From the NCBI GenBank assembly GCA_946997275.1, contig CAMPUN010000061.1, forward strand, positions 1 to 6,758: a stretch of 6,758 nucleotides of DNA, read 5' to 3'. The position numbers and the translations under genes were made by a program. Under the pieces are notes generated by a model, which had not been told where the DNA came from, searched no databases, and was given only the letters and a program-made list of their open reading frames with translations. Of the stretch, positions 1-5,964 are shown piece after piece (the first letter of the stretch is position 1; each line of letters opens with the position of its first letter). Origin of the DNA: an uncultured Porphyromonas sp. GTDB taxonomy: Bacteria > Bacteroidota > Bacteroidia > Bacteroidales > Porphyromonadaceae.

Positions 1-696
1 CAACATATAGCCATCATCATGGACGGCAATGGTCGCTGGGCTCAGCGACGAGGCCTGTCGCGTAGCTATGGACACAAGCAGGGTGTCGATGCGCTGGAGA
101 CTATCCTCAGTGCCGTGGCCGATCGAGGCATCCCATATCTGACGGTGTACGCCTTCAGTACAGAGAACTGGAACCGCCCAGAGCCTGAGGTTAACTATAT
201 CATGCAGCTCCTAGCAGAGGGACTACATCACTACACGCCCCGCTTCATCGAGGAGGGGGTGCGGCTACGAGCCATCGGAGATATTGACCAGCTTCCCGCC
301 GAGACCGCAGCACATCTCAGAGACTCCATGGAGCAGACCAAGGATGGCAAACGGATCACCCTAGGCATGGCGCTGAGCTACTCCTCCTATACGGAGGTTA
401 GTCATGCGATACAGCATATCGTCGCGGATGTGCAGTCGGGACGTCTCAGTAATGACGACCTGTCACGCCCTGATCTGATCAATGACTATCTCTACACCAG
501 TGGCATGCCGATGCCCGACCTGCTCATTCGGACGGGTGGAGAGCAGCGGCTCTCGAACTTCCTCCTACTCCAATCAGCTTACACAGAGCTGTACTTCACA
601 GACACATTATGGCCGGACTTTGATGAGGCAGAGCTGGACAAGGCGCTTGCAAACTTTGCCTTACGCCAGCGACGCTTCGGCACGGTGCCACAGTAA
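1..696 (+). CDS. uppS: Isoprenyl transferase (undecaprenyl diphosphate synthase), 5'-truncated by window edge
   Basis: This is a cis-prenyltransferase that condenses isopentenyl diphosphate units onto farnesyl diphosphate to make undecaprenyl diphosphate, the lipid carrier for peptidoglycan and surface glycans. It acts in the cytosol at the inner membrane. The reading frame is open from base 1, and the first visible residues (QHIAII) precede the family signature MDGNGRWA, so the ATG at 19 is internal and the true start lies a few codons before the window. 231 residues are visible; E. coli UppS has 253. Counting from the first visible residue, the catalytic Asp is residue 8, the substrate segment YAFSTENWNRP is 50-60, and RTGGEQRLSNF is 177-187, with the metal-site Glu near 196 in AYTELYF. 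Two usually conserved positions differ: Tyr130 in SYSSY where NYGGR/SYSSR is common, and Leu190 where Trp is usual (SNFLLW). bamA follows after 39 bases, the same order as in P. gingivalis. Confidence 0.95.
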   Translation, partial: QHIAIIMDGNGRWAQRRGLSRSYGHKQGVDALETILSAVADRGIPYLTVYAFSTENWNRPEPEVNYIMQLLAEGLHHYTPRFIEEGVRLRAIGDIDQLPAETAAHLRDSMEQTKDGKRITLGMALSYSSYTEVSHAIQHIVADVQSGRLSNDDLSRPDLINDYLYTSGMPMPDLLIRTGGEQRLSNFLLLQSAYTELYFTDTLWPDFDEAELDKALANFALRQRRFGTVPQ

Positions 697-735
697 AACA
701 AAGACCCATACATCACAGACCCATCAGATCTCCTA

Positions 736-3459
736 ATGATGACAATGCAACGATATCACAATATACTCTTCGCACTTATAGCGCTCCTCGCGGTGACCAC
801 AGCGAGCGCACAAGTTGCTACCACTCCAGCCGACACGATCTATGCCCCCACGATCGACTACGCTCGCCCCGTCACCAAGACCATCGCGGGCGTGACCATC
901 ACTGGTACTCAAGGGTACGACCAGGAGGTCTTGCTAGGCTATACGGGTCTCAAGGTGGGGGATCAGATAGAGATCCCAGGAGCGGCGACGACTGCCGTGG
1001 TACAGCAGTTCACACGCAACGGAGCCTTTTCCAATGCGCGTGTACTGGTGACTAAGTATGTGGGCGACAAAGTGTGGCTAGAGGTGCAGCTAGAGCAGCA
1101 TCCTCGGATTGCCTCGGTCACTTATCACAACATCAAGAAGTCGGAGCAGGAAGACCTGCAGGCTAAGACGGGGCTACGTGAGAGCATGCAGCTTTCGCCC
1201 AATGTCCTCGACCGTACGGAGCAACTGATACAGAAGTACTATAATGAGAAGGGTTATAGCGAGATGGAGGTTACCTTTGACCAGCAGCCTGATCTATCTC
1301 GTGAAGGGTATGTCAAGCTCGGGATCACGGTCGATAAGAAGTACAAAACGAAGATCGCTAACATCTACTTCTCGGGAAATAAGGCGCTCTCCGATACGGA
1401 CCTGCGCAAGGCTATGAAGAAGACGAACGAGACCTTCCGTCTCAATCGTGGCAACCTCTGGAACTCTCTCTTAGAGCTCTTCCAGAGCAAGAAGTTTATC
1501 CAAGACACTTATCAGGAGGATCTGCGCAATATCCTAAATGCTTACCACAAGGCGGGCTACCGTGATGCAGAGATCCTGTCAGACTCCATCGCTCGCAATC
1601 CGAAGAACGATAAGCAGATTGACATCTTCATCAACCTCTCCGAGGGGCACCGCTACTACATCAAGGATATCAACTTCGTCGGCAATACGAAGTTCCCCAC
1701 GCCGCTCCTCGAGGCGATGCTGGGCATGCAGCACGGAGACGTCTATGATCAGGATCGCCTTACGAAGCGTCTCTACGTCGAGGACGATGCTGTCGCCAAC
1801 CTCTACTACAACAACGGCTATATCTTCTCAGGCATCGACCCCGTGGAGACTTACGTCGAGGGCGACTCCGTATCGCTCGATCTGCGCATTGTCGAGGGCC
1901 CGCAGGCTACCATTGACAAGGTGATCATACGAGGCAACCATGACATCTACGAGGAGGTGATTCGTCGTGAGCTCTATACGAAGCCAGGCAAGCTCTTTAG
2001 CAAGGAGGATATGATGAACTCCTGGATGACGCTCAATCAGCTCGGACACTTTGATCCAGAGAAGAGCTTCCCCACGCCAATCCCCAACCCTCAGGAGGGT
2101 ACCGTAGATATAGAGTACTCGCTACAGCGCAGGAACAATGACAAGTTTGAGCTCTCCTTCGGTTGGTCTCAGGCCGGTATCATCGGACGTGCGGGTATCA
2201 ACTTTACCAACTTCTCGATCTACAACCTCTTTCACCCGAAGGCGTACCGTGGTCTCATACCGCAGGGCGATGGCCAGACCCTCTCCCTCAATGCGATGAG
2301 TAATGGTCGCTACTACCACTCCTTCAGCTTACAATTCTCCGACCCCTGGTTTGGTGGCAAGCGTCCGAACTTCTTTACGGCATCGCTCTTCTACTCCATG
2401 CAGACCGCTATCGATACCCGCTACTATAACAACCGTACGCAGGGCATGGGCTACTACCCAGGCTACTATGGCGGATACGGAGGCTATGGAGGCTACGGCG
2501 GATACGGAGGCTATGGCGGTTACGGAGGCTATGGCTACGATGGTGGGTACAGGCAGTCGCTGATGGAAAACTCCTACAACCCCAACCAGTCCATGCACAT
2601 CTTCGGAGCAACGGTCGGCTTCGGTAAGCGCCTCAACTGGCCAGACAACTGGTTTAATGTCAATGCTACGCTCAACTATACCCACTACTACCTCCGTGAC
2701 TGGGTCTACGAAACCTTCCAAGGCTTTCACAATGGACATGCTAACGACATAAGCCTCACACTGGCGCTCTCGCGCAACTCGATCGACAACCCGATCTACA
2801 CCCGTCGTGGCTCTTCCTTTACGCTGTCCGTCAGTGCCACGCCTCCATACTCCCTCTGGGACGGCATCGACTACTCCAACATCAATCTCAAGTCGGAGGA
2901 TCGCTACCGCTTTGTCGAGTACCACAAGTGGAAGTTCTCGGGCAAGGTCTTCACCCCGCTCATGAACCCTGTTACCGTAAAGTATACGCCCGTCCTCATG
3001 ACGCGTCTAGATGCGGGCTTCATCGGTCACTACACACCGTTCAAGCGCTCACCCTTCGGCACCTACTACATGGGTGGTGACAATATGAGTGGCTACGTAG
3101 GCAACTTCCTCAACGAGACCATCCCGCTACGTGGATATAGCAACGGCTCGATCGCTGGTGGCAACTATGACTACGCTTACGCCTATATGCGTATGATGGC
3201 TGAGCTACGTATGCCGATCCTCTTCGAGGGGCAGTACAACGTCTGGGCCGTCGCCTTCCTCGAGGCTGGTAATGCGTGGCGAGATCTCAGCAACTTCAAC
3301 GCCTTCAACCTCAAGCGCTCGGCCGGTGTCGGCTTCCGTATCACGCTACCTTTCCTCGGTATGCTCGGACTTGACTGGGGCTATGGCTTTGACAAGCCCG
3401 ACGGCTCCTCACAGCGTGGCGGTAGCAACATCCACATCGTCATGGGACAGGAGTTCTAA
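736..3459 (+). CDS. bamA: Outer membrane protein assembly factor BamA (Omp85 family)
   Basis: This is the central component of the BAM machine, which folds beta-barrel proteins into the outer membrane. At 907 residues it is longer than E. coli BamA (810), as is common in Bacteroidota. Residues 1-25 form a signal peptide with probable cleavage after TASA, before Gln26. Five POTRA-like repeats can be placed roughly at 49-124, 125-206, 207-306, 308-389 and 390-466. The third contains an extra stretch around FRLNRGNLWNSLLELF. The barrel runs from about 468 to the C-terminal Phe907 and includes RGY at 799-801, matching the conserved (V)RGF/Y motif of the lid loop L6. The barrel also carries a Gly/Tyr-rich insert (about 570-606). 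The start is chosen at the first of three closely spaced in-frame ATGs (736, 739, 745). All three leave a working signal peptide, so the exact choice is uncertain by up to three residues. It lies between uppS and two skp-like genes, consistent with one envelope-biogenesis operon. Confidence 0.96.
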   Translation: MMTMQRYHNILFALIALLAVTTASAQVATTPADTIYAPTIDYARPVTKTIAGVTITGTQGYDQEVLLGYTGLKVGDQIEIPGAATTAVVQQFTRNGAFSNARVLVTKYVGDKVWLEVQLEQHPRIASVTYHNIKKSEQEDLQAKTGLRESMQLSPNVLDRTEQLIQKYYNEKGYSEMEVTFDQQPDLSREGYVKLGITVDKKYKTKIANIYFSGNKALSDTDLRKAMKKTNETFRLNRGNLWNSLLELFQSKKFIQDTYQEDLRNILNAYHKAGYRDAEILSDSIARNPKNDKQIDIFINLSEGHRYYIKDINFVGNTKFPTPLLEAMLGMQHGDVYDQDRLTKRLYVEDDAVANLYYNNGYIFSGIDPVETYVEGDSVSLDLRIVEGPQATIDKVIIRGNHDIYEEVIRRELYTKPGKLFSKEDMMNSWMTLNQLGHFDPEKSFPTPIPNPQEGTVDIEYSLQRRNNDKFELSFGWSQAGIIGRAGINFTNFSIYNLFHPKAYRGLIPQGDGQTLSLNAMSNGRYYHSFSLQFSDPWFGGKRPNFFTASLFYSMQTAIDTRYYNNRTQGMGYYPGYYGGYGGYGGYGGYGGYGGYGGYGYDGGYRQSLMENSYNPNQSMHIFGATVGFGKRLNWPDNWFNVNATLNYTHYYLRDWVYETFQGFHNGHANDISLTLALSRNSIDNPIYTRRGSSFTLSVSATPPYSLWDGIDYSNINLKSEDRYRFVEYHKWKFSGKVFTPLMNPVTVKYTPVLMTRLDAGFIGHYTPFKRSPFGTYYMGGDNMSGYVGNFLNETIPLRGYSNGSIAGGNYDYAYAYMRMMAELRMPILFEGQYNVWAVAFLEAGNAWRDLSNFNAFNLKRSAGVGFRITLPFLGMLGLDWGYGFDKPDGSSQRGGSNIHIVMGQEF
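2470..2532 (+). repeat. In-frame 9-bp tandem repeat encoding (Gly-Gly-Tyr)x7 inside bamA
   Basis: Seven consecutive 9-bp units each encode Gly-Gly-Tyr (residues 579-599 of BamA). They use mixed codons (GGC/GGA/GGT, TAC/TAT). A higher-order 27-bp period is visible: 2470-2496 and 2497-2523 differ at only three bases. The low-complexity segment extends on both sides as GYYPGYY before and GYDGGY after (about 2449-2550). Because the unit is a multiple of three, gain or loss of units would keep the frame. By position it falls within the first part of the barrel, most likely a surface loop; that placement is an inference. Confidence 0.92.
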
Positions 3460-3557
3460 CCCCCCTGAGTGCGTGTGTAGACAGCTTGACCTCCTTAAAC
3501 AATGAGCTCCCCAAGCCATCTATACACACTAGTACAGACCTTCTAAACATCAATATT

Positions 3558-4076
3558 ATGAGAAAGCATCTATATCTCCTCACACTCCTCCTAGCCCTTA
3601 CGCTGGGAGCATCAGCACAGAAGTTTGCCCTTGTGGATATGCAGTATATCCTCAAGAACATCCCCAACTATGAGATGATGAATGAGCAGCTTGAGACCGT
3701 CTCTAAGCGTTGGCAGCAGGAAGTCAAGACGCTCCAGGACAAGGCTGAGACGCTCTACAAGAAGTATCAGAGCGACCTCGTCTTCCTCACCGCTGAGCAA
3801 AAGCGTCAGCGCGAAGAGGAGATCGTCAAGACCGAGCAGCAGGCCACCGAGCTACAGGGCAAGTACTTCGGGCCCGAGGGTGAGCTCTTCGAGCGTCGCT
3901 CTAAGATGGTCAAGCCTCTGCAAGACGAGATATGGCAAGCGATCAAGGAGATCGCATCGCAGAGCGGATTCCAGCTAGTCCTCGACCGCTCTACGGCAGG
4001 TATCGTCTTTGCCAATCCATCTATCGACATCAGCGACCAAGTCCTAGAGAAGCTAGGCTATGGGCGCAAGCGCTAA
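3558..4076 (+). CDS. OmpH/Skp-family periplasmic chaperone, first copy
   Basis: A 172-residue secreted protein of the Skp/OmpH family, whose members bind unfolded outer-membrane proteins in the periplasm as trimers and hand them to BamA. Residues 1-20 form a signal peptide with probable cleavage at ASA before Gln21. The mature protein starts with KFALVDMQYIL, the short beta strand plus Asp typical of the family. A long charged helix rich in Lys, Glu and Gln follows (about residues 40-125), forming the coiled-coil tentacle, then a C-terminal strand segment (FQLVLDRSTAGIVFANPSIDISDQVL). The ATG at 3558 is preferred over the in-frame ATG at 3486 because only the later one puts the signal peptide at the N terminus. 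It lies 98 bases after bamA and 40 bases before a second family member. The position matches one of the two P. gingivalis ompH genes next to omp85. The mature protein ends in the basic tail YGRKR. Confidence 0.93.
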   Translation: MRKHLYLLTLLLALTLGASAQKFALVDMQYILKNIPNYEMMNEQLETVSKRWQQEVKTLQDKAETLYKKYQSDLVFLTAEQKRQREEEIVKTEQQATELQGKYFGPEGELFERRSKMVKPLQDEIWQAIKEIASQSGFQLVLDRSTAGIVFANPSIDISDQVLEKLGYGRKR

Positions 4077-4116
4077 TCCTATACATACGCATTATCAATA
4101 ACTTAAATACAGAACA

Positions 4117-4617
4117 ATGAAGACAAAGAATCTGTTTCTATCCCTACTCCTCCTCTTGCTACCTGTCGTAGCTACGGCTCAGCAGAAGATAGCAGTCGTC
4201 AACTCACAGGAGCTCCTCACCGCTATGCCTGATATGAAGGTTGCTCAGGATCGTCTCCAAGAGCTGGACAAGAAGTACACCGCAGAGATGCAGACGATGA
4301 ACGACGAGTATCAGAAGAAGCTCGAGCTCTATATGAAGGACAAGGAGGGTCTCTCCGAGGCGCTCCTCAAGAGTCGTGAGCAGGAGCTCGCTGATCTGCA
4401 AAGTCGCATCCAGCGCTCCTATCAGGCTATGCAGCAAGACATGGAGAAGCAGCAAGGCACGCTTATGGCACCCATCCAGCAGAAGATTGTAGAGGCCATC
4501 AAGAAGGTAGGCGATGCAGGTGGCTATACCTACGTCATGGAGGCCACGATGATGCTTTACTCAGGTCCCTCTGCGGTAGACATCACGGCTCAGGTCAAGA
4601 AGCAGCTAGGCCTCTAG
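4117..4617 (+). CDS. OmpH/Skp-family periplasmic chaperone, second copy
   Basis: A 166-residue secreted Skp/OmpH-family protein, a paralogue of the gene just upstream. Residues 1-21 form a signal peptide (run of Leu, cleavage after ATA before Gln22). The mature N terminus IAVVNSQELLTAMPDM is the family's first strand and oligomerisation segment. It is followed by a long helix rich in Glu, Gln, Lys and Met (about 40-125) and a C-terminal segment (YTYVMEATMMLYSGPSAVDITAQVKKQLGL). Compared with the first copy it lacks the FGPEGELFERR stretch and the basic tail, so the two are clearly diverged rather than a recent duplication. It is the last gene of the operon: a strong terminator starts 66 bases after its stop. 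The role as a carrier of outer-membrane proteins to BamA is inferred from the family and the neighbouring bamA. Confidence 0.93.
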   Translation: MKTKNLFLSLLLLLLPVVATAQQKIAVVNSQELLTAMPDMKVAQDRLQELDKKYTAEMQTMNDEYQKKLELYMKDKEGLSEALLKSREQELADLQSRIQRSYQAMQQDMEKQQGTLMAPIQQKIVEAIKKVGDAGGYTYVMEATMMLYSGPSAVDITAQVKKQLGL

Positions 4618-4683
4618 TACGCTCACGATCAGCATAGCGAGCCGGCGGACTAGTCGATAGTCCCCCTCGGCTCCCATCATACG

Positions 4684-4721
4684 AAGCCCCACGCTCTGCT
4701 CAGCAGACGTGGGGCTTTTTT
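4684..4721 (+). terminator. Rho-independent terminator of the uppS-bamA-ompH operon
   Basis: A perfect 10-bp stem (AAGCCCCACG at 4684-4693 with CGTGGGGCTT at 4708-4717) encloses a second 5-bp stem (TCTGC/GCAGA) with a three-base loop, separated by one bulged C at 4694. A run of six Ts (4716-4721) overlaps and follows the stem. It sits 66 bases after the stop codon of the second skp-like gene, a classic operon end. Confidence 0.93.
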
Positions 4722-4770
4722 ACGACCCTTGGCATAGCGCTCACGAGCGGTCTAGACGAATTGCCAGCAT

Positions 4771-4785
4771 GCAGGGCACCCCTGC
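4771..4785. repeat. Short inverted repeat (hairpin)
   Basis: GCAGGG (4771-4776) and CCCTGC (4780-4785) form a perfect 6-bp stem with a CAC loop. It lies two bases before a larger hairpin, so the two may be parts of one structured intergenic element. No T-run follows. Confidence 0.55.
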
Positions 4786-4787
4786 TC

Positions 4788-4827
4788 GATCTCCACGGAG
4801 GAAATCCCAGACTCCTCGGTGGAGATC
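4788..4827. repeat. Long imperfect inverted repeat (hairpin), possible secondary terminator
   Basis: Arms 4788-4802 (GATCTCCACGGAGGA) and 4813-4827 (TCCTCGGTGGAGATC) pair at 14 of 15 positions around a 10-base loop; the outer nine pairs are perfect. The plus strand continues with TCTTATTT, a weak T-rich tail, so a back-up terminator for the upstream operon is possible. An intergenic palindromic repeat is an equally good reading. Confidence 0.7.
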
Positions 4828-4847
4828 TCTTATTTGCTCCGATGTGC

Positions 4848-4889
4848 GAAATGAAACTTCGGAAGAATGAAATGAAACTTCGGAAGAAA
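4848..4889. repeat. Tandem direct repeat, 21-bp period, two copies
   Basis: The unit GAAATGAAACTTCGGAAGAA occurs at 4848-4867 and again at 4869-4888, identical over 20 bases; the 21st base is T in the first copy and A in the second. A decayed third unit can be seen from 4890 (GAAATCACAAGTCCGAAC). No gene overlaps it. Confidence 0.9.
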
Positions 4890-4927
4890 GAAATCACAAG
4901 TCCGAACTATTGCTCCTTTCCTCCCGA

Positions 4928-4971
4928 GGAAAACTAACTTTCCACTATTGGAAAACTAACTTTCCACCGCT
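4928..4971. repeat. Tandem direct repeat, 22-bp period, two copies, each with internal dyad
   Basis: GGAAAACTAACTTTCCAC occurs at 4928-4945 and 4950-4967, each followed by four variable bases (TATT, CGCT). A further GGAA begins at 4972, as if a third unit had decayed. Each unit contains the dyad GGAAA-ACTAAC-TTTCC. It shares the pattern GAAA...AACTT with the 21-bp repeat upstream (about 12 of 21 positions), so the two arrays may be related. Confidence 0.88.
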
Positions 4972-5111
4972 GGAACCGTTTCGGGACTTTTACAAAAGCG
5001 CTCGTCTCCCCACACGATACGGCTACCGAGAGGCCTATCGAGAGGATTTTGCTGGGGGCGCTCATAGCTAAACATTGGGACGGCACAAACTTAATTACCG
5101 ACGTTTAGGTA

Positions 5112-5143
5112 TTGATTTGCGTAGGCTCTCCTTCATACCTTTG
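5112..5143 (+). promoter_or_regulatory. Bacteroidota-type promoter for hmuY
   Basis: TACCTTTG at 5136-5143 matches the Bacteroidota -7 consensus TAnnTTTG exactly. A -33 element is available as TTG at 5112-5114 (21-base spacer) or TTTG at 5116-5119 (16-base spacer, shorter than usual). Transcription would start near 5148-5152, giving a leader of about 35-40 bases before the ATG at 5186. The leader is A/T-rich (AATCAAAGTAT just before the ATG) with no Shine-Dalgarno site, as is normal in this phylum. Confidence 0.75.
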
Positions 5144-5185
5144 CAGTGCAATCAGGTAATCAACTTTTCTAAGCAATCAAAGTAT

Positions 5186-5842
5186 ATGAAGAAAACAATC
5201 CTACTCTCTCTAGCGGCGCTTATGACGCTGCTACTATGCGCTTCGTGCGACAAGGACAATAACGAACCAAAGCCTAATCCATCACAAGGCGAGTGGGTGA
5301 CCAAGAAGATCGTTGTAGACGCTTCCGACTATACGAAGTGGGTCTACATCAACTTTGCCAAGGGCGAAGTGGTCACCGTATCCGCTCCTGAGACCGATCT
5401 CTCGTGGGATCTAGGTCTGCACCGCTACGACTTCAAGACCAATGGCGGTACCTCTGGCAAGGGCAAGGGCGCTGCCACTCGCACCACCCAAAAGGATCTA
5501 AAGGCAGACATCGCCACTCCTAAGGATAGCGAGTGGACGCTAGACCGTGAGGGTATGCTCCTGATGAAATTTGACATGAGCAAGCACGAAGTGAAGTACG
5601 AGAAGCAATCTGCCAACTTCCTGCTTACTTCAGAGCCCAAGGGCGATGGAAAAGGATACCTAAATAAAGGTATCATCAGCAGTGAGGGTATGCCTCCCAA
5701 GGATACGGTTGATCCCTCTGTCTTTCTCGTACGCTCGGCAGCTGGTCAGATCGTCCGCGTCCGCGTCCTAGACTGTCTGAGTGCTACGAAGAAGAGGGGA
5801 CACATCACCCTCGAGTATGCCATGCAGGCAGACAAGAAGTAA
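5186..5842 (+). CDS. hmuY: HmuY-like heme-binding surface lipoprotein
   Basis: A 218-residue lipoprotein of the HmuY family, hemophore-like proteins that take heme from host carriers and deliver it to the TonB-dependent receptor HmuR. Residues 1-20 are a lipoprotein signal (MKKTILLSLAALMTLLLCAS) with Cys21 as the likely lipidated residue. CDKDNN just after it is acidic and could serve as a Bacteroidota surface-export signal. Family features are VDASDYTKWVYINFAKGEVV (44-63), DLSWDLGLHRYDFKTNGG (71-88) and SGKGKGAA (90-97). His134 in SKHEVKYE corresponds to P. gingivalis heme ligand His134. The region of the second ligand (His166) reads SSEGMPPKD, so Glu167 or Met169 takes its place. The start at 5186 is chosen over the in-frame ATG at 5075 because the latter lies upstream of the promoter and buries the signal peptide. 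It is followed by a hairpin and then an hmuR-like receptor. The family call is firm; the ligand alignment is from memory of the P. gingivalis protein. Confidence 0.9.
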   Translation: MKKTILLSLAALMTLLLCASCDKDNNEPKPNPSQGEWVTKKIVVDASDYTKWVYINFAKGEVVTVSAPETDLSWDLGLHRYDFKTNGGTSGKGKGAATRTTQKDLKADIATPKDSEWTLDREGMLLMKFDMSKHEVKYEKQSANFLLTSEPKGDGKGYLNKGIISSEGMPPKDTVDPSVFLVRSAAGQIVRVRVLDCLSATKKRGHITLEYAMQADKK

Positions 5843-5854
5843 TCACCCCCTACC

Positions 5855-5902
5855 AGCTCGGAGCTACTAGAGAGACCGCTCTCTGTGGCTCCGAGCTTTC
5901 TT
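5855..5902 (+). terminator. Terminator/attenuator hairpin between hmuY and hmuR
   Basis: A perfect 10-bp stem (AGCTCGGAGC at 5855-5864 with GCTCCGAGCT at 5888-5897) contains an inner perfect 6-bp stem (AGAGAG at 5869-5874 with CTCTCT at 5879-5884) closed by an ACCG loop, and is followed by TTTCTT. It begins 13 bases after the hmuY stop. Because no clear promoter is seen between it and the receptor gene, it more likely reduces than abolishes read-through. Confidence 0.85.
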
Positions 5903-5964
5903 GGCTCTAAGCGTCTCTTAAGCGTGCTGAGCCTATTCCCTTTTACTCCCTAAACCTTCACTAT

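Larger units (their letters stand above)
4722..5111. other. Gene-free intergenic region with repeats
   Basis: About 390 bases with no credible gene on either strand. It contains two inverted repeats (4771-4785 and 4788-4827) and degenerate direct repeats of 21-22 bases (4848-4971). There is also an imperfect 12-base doublet, TACCGAGAGGCC at 5024-5035 and TATCGAGAGGAT at 5036-5047. The short minus-strand frame that crosses 4848-4889 simply reads the direct repeat as a repeated FFRSFIS peptide and has no family resemblance. The region separates the envelope operon from the heme-uptake locus. Confidence 0.7.

Noticed and set aside
703..724. GACCCAT doublet between uppS and bamA
   Set aside because: Only seven bases repeated 15 apart in a short spacer; no dyad or known site.
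2329..2925. 198-codon open frame on the minus strand inside bamA
   Set aside because: It is the antisense of well-supported BamA coding sequence, with low-complexity stretches from the GGY repeat and no recognisable family.
3473..3529. Inverted repeat GTGTGTA/TACACAC between bamA and the first skp-like gene as a terminator or operator
   Set aside because: Only seven pairs across a 43-base loop and no T-run; likely chance.
3486..3557. Upstream ATG at 3486 as the start of the first skp-like gene
   Set aside because: It would put 24 polar residues before a complete signal peptide beginning at 3558.
4700..4897. 65-codon minus-strand frame in the intergenic region
   Set aside because: It starts in the direct repeats, reads FFRSFIS twice because of them, and runs into the operon terminator; no start signal or family match.
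4848..4971. Possible CRISPR array
   Set aside because: Units are directly adjacent or separated by only four bases, fall into two different sequences, and have no spacers of 25-40 bases; no cas genes are present.
5075..5185. Upstream ATG at 5075 as the hmuY start
   Set aside because: It would place the promoter inside the gene and 37 residues before an obvious lipoprotein signal peptide.
5903..5964. Separate promoter for hmuR
   Set aside because: No TAnnTTTG match; TATTCCCTTTT is the nearest and lacks the TTTG end and a convincing -33 element.
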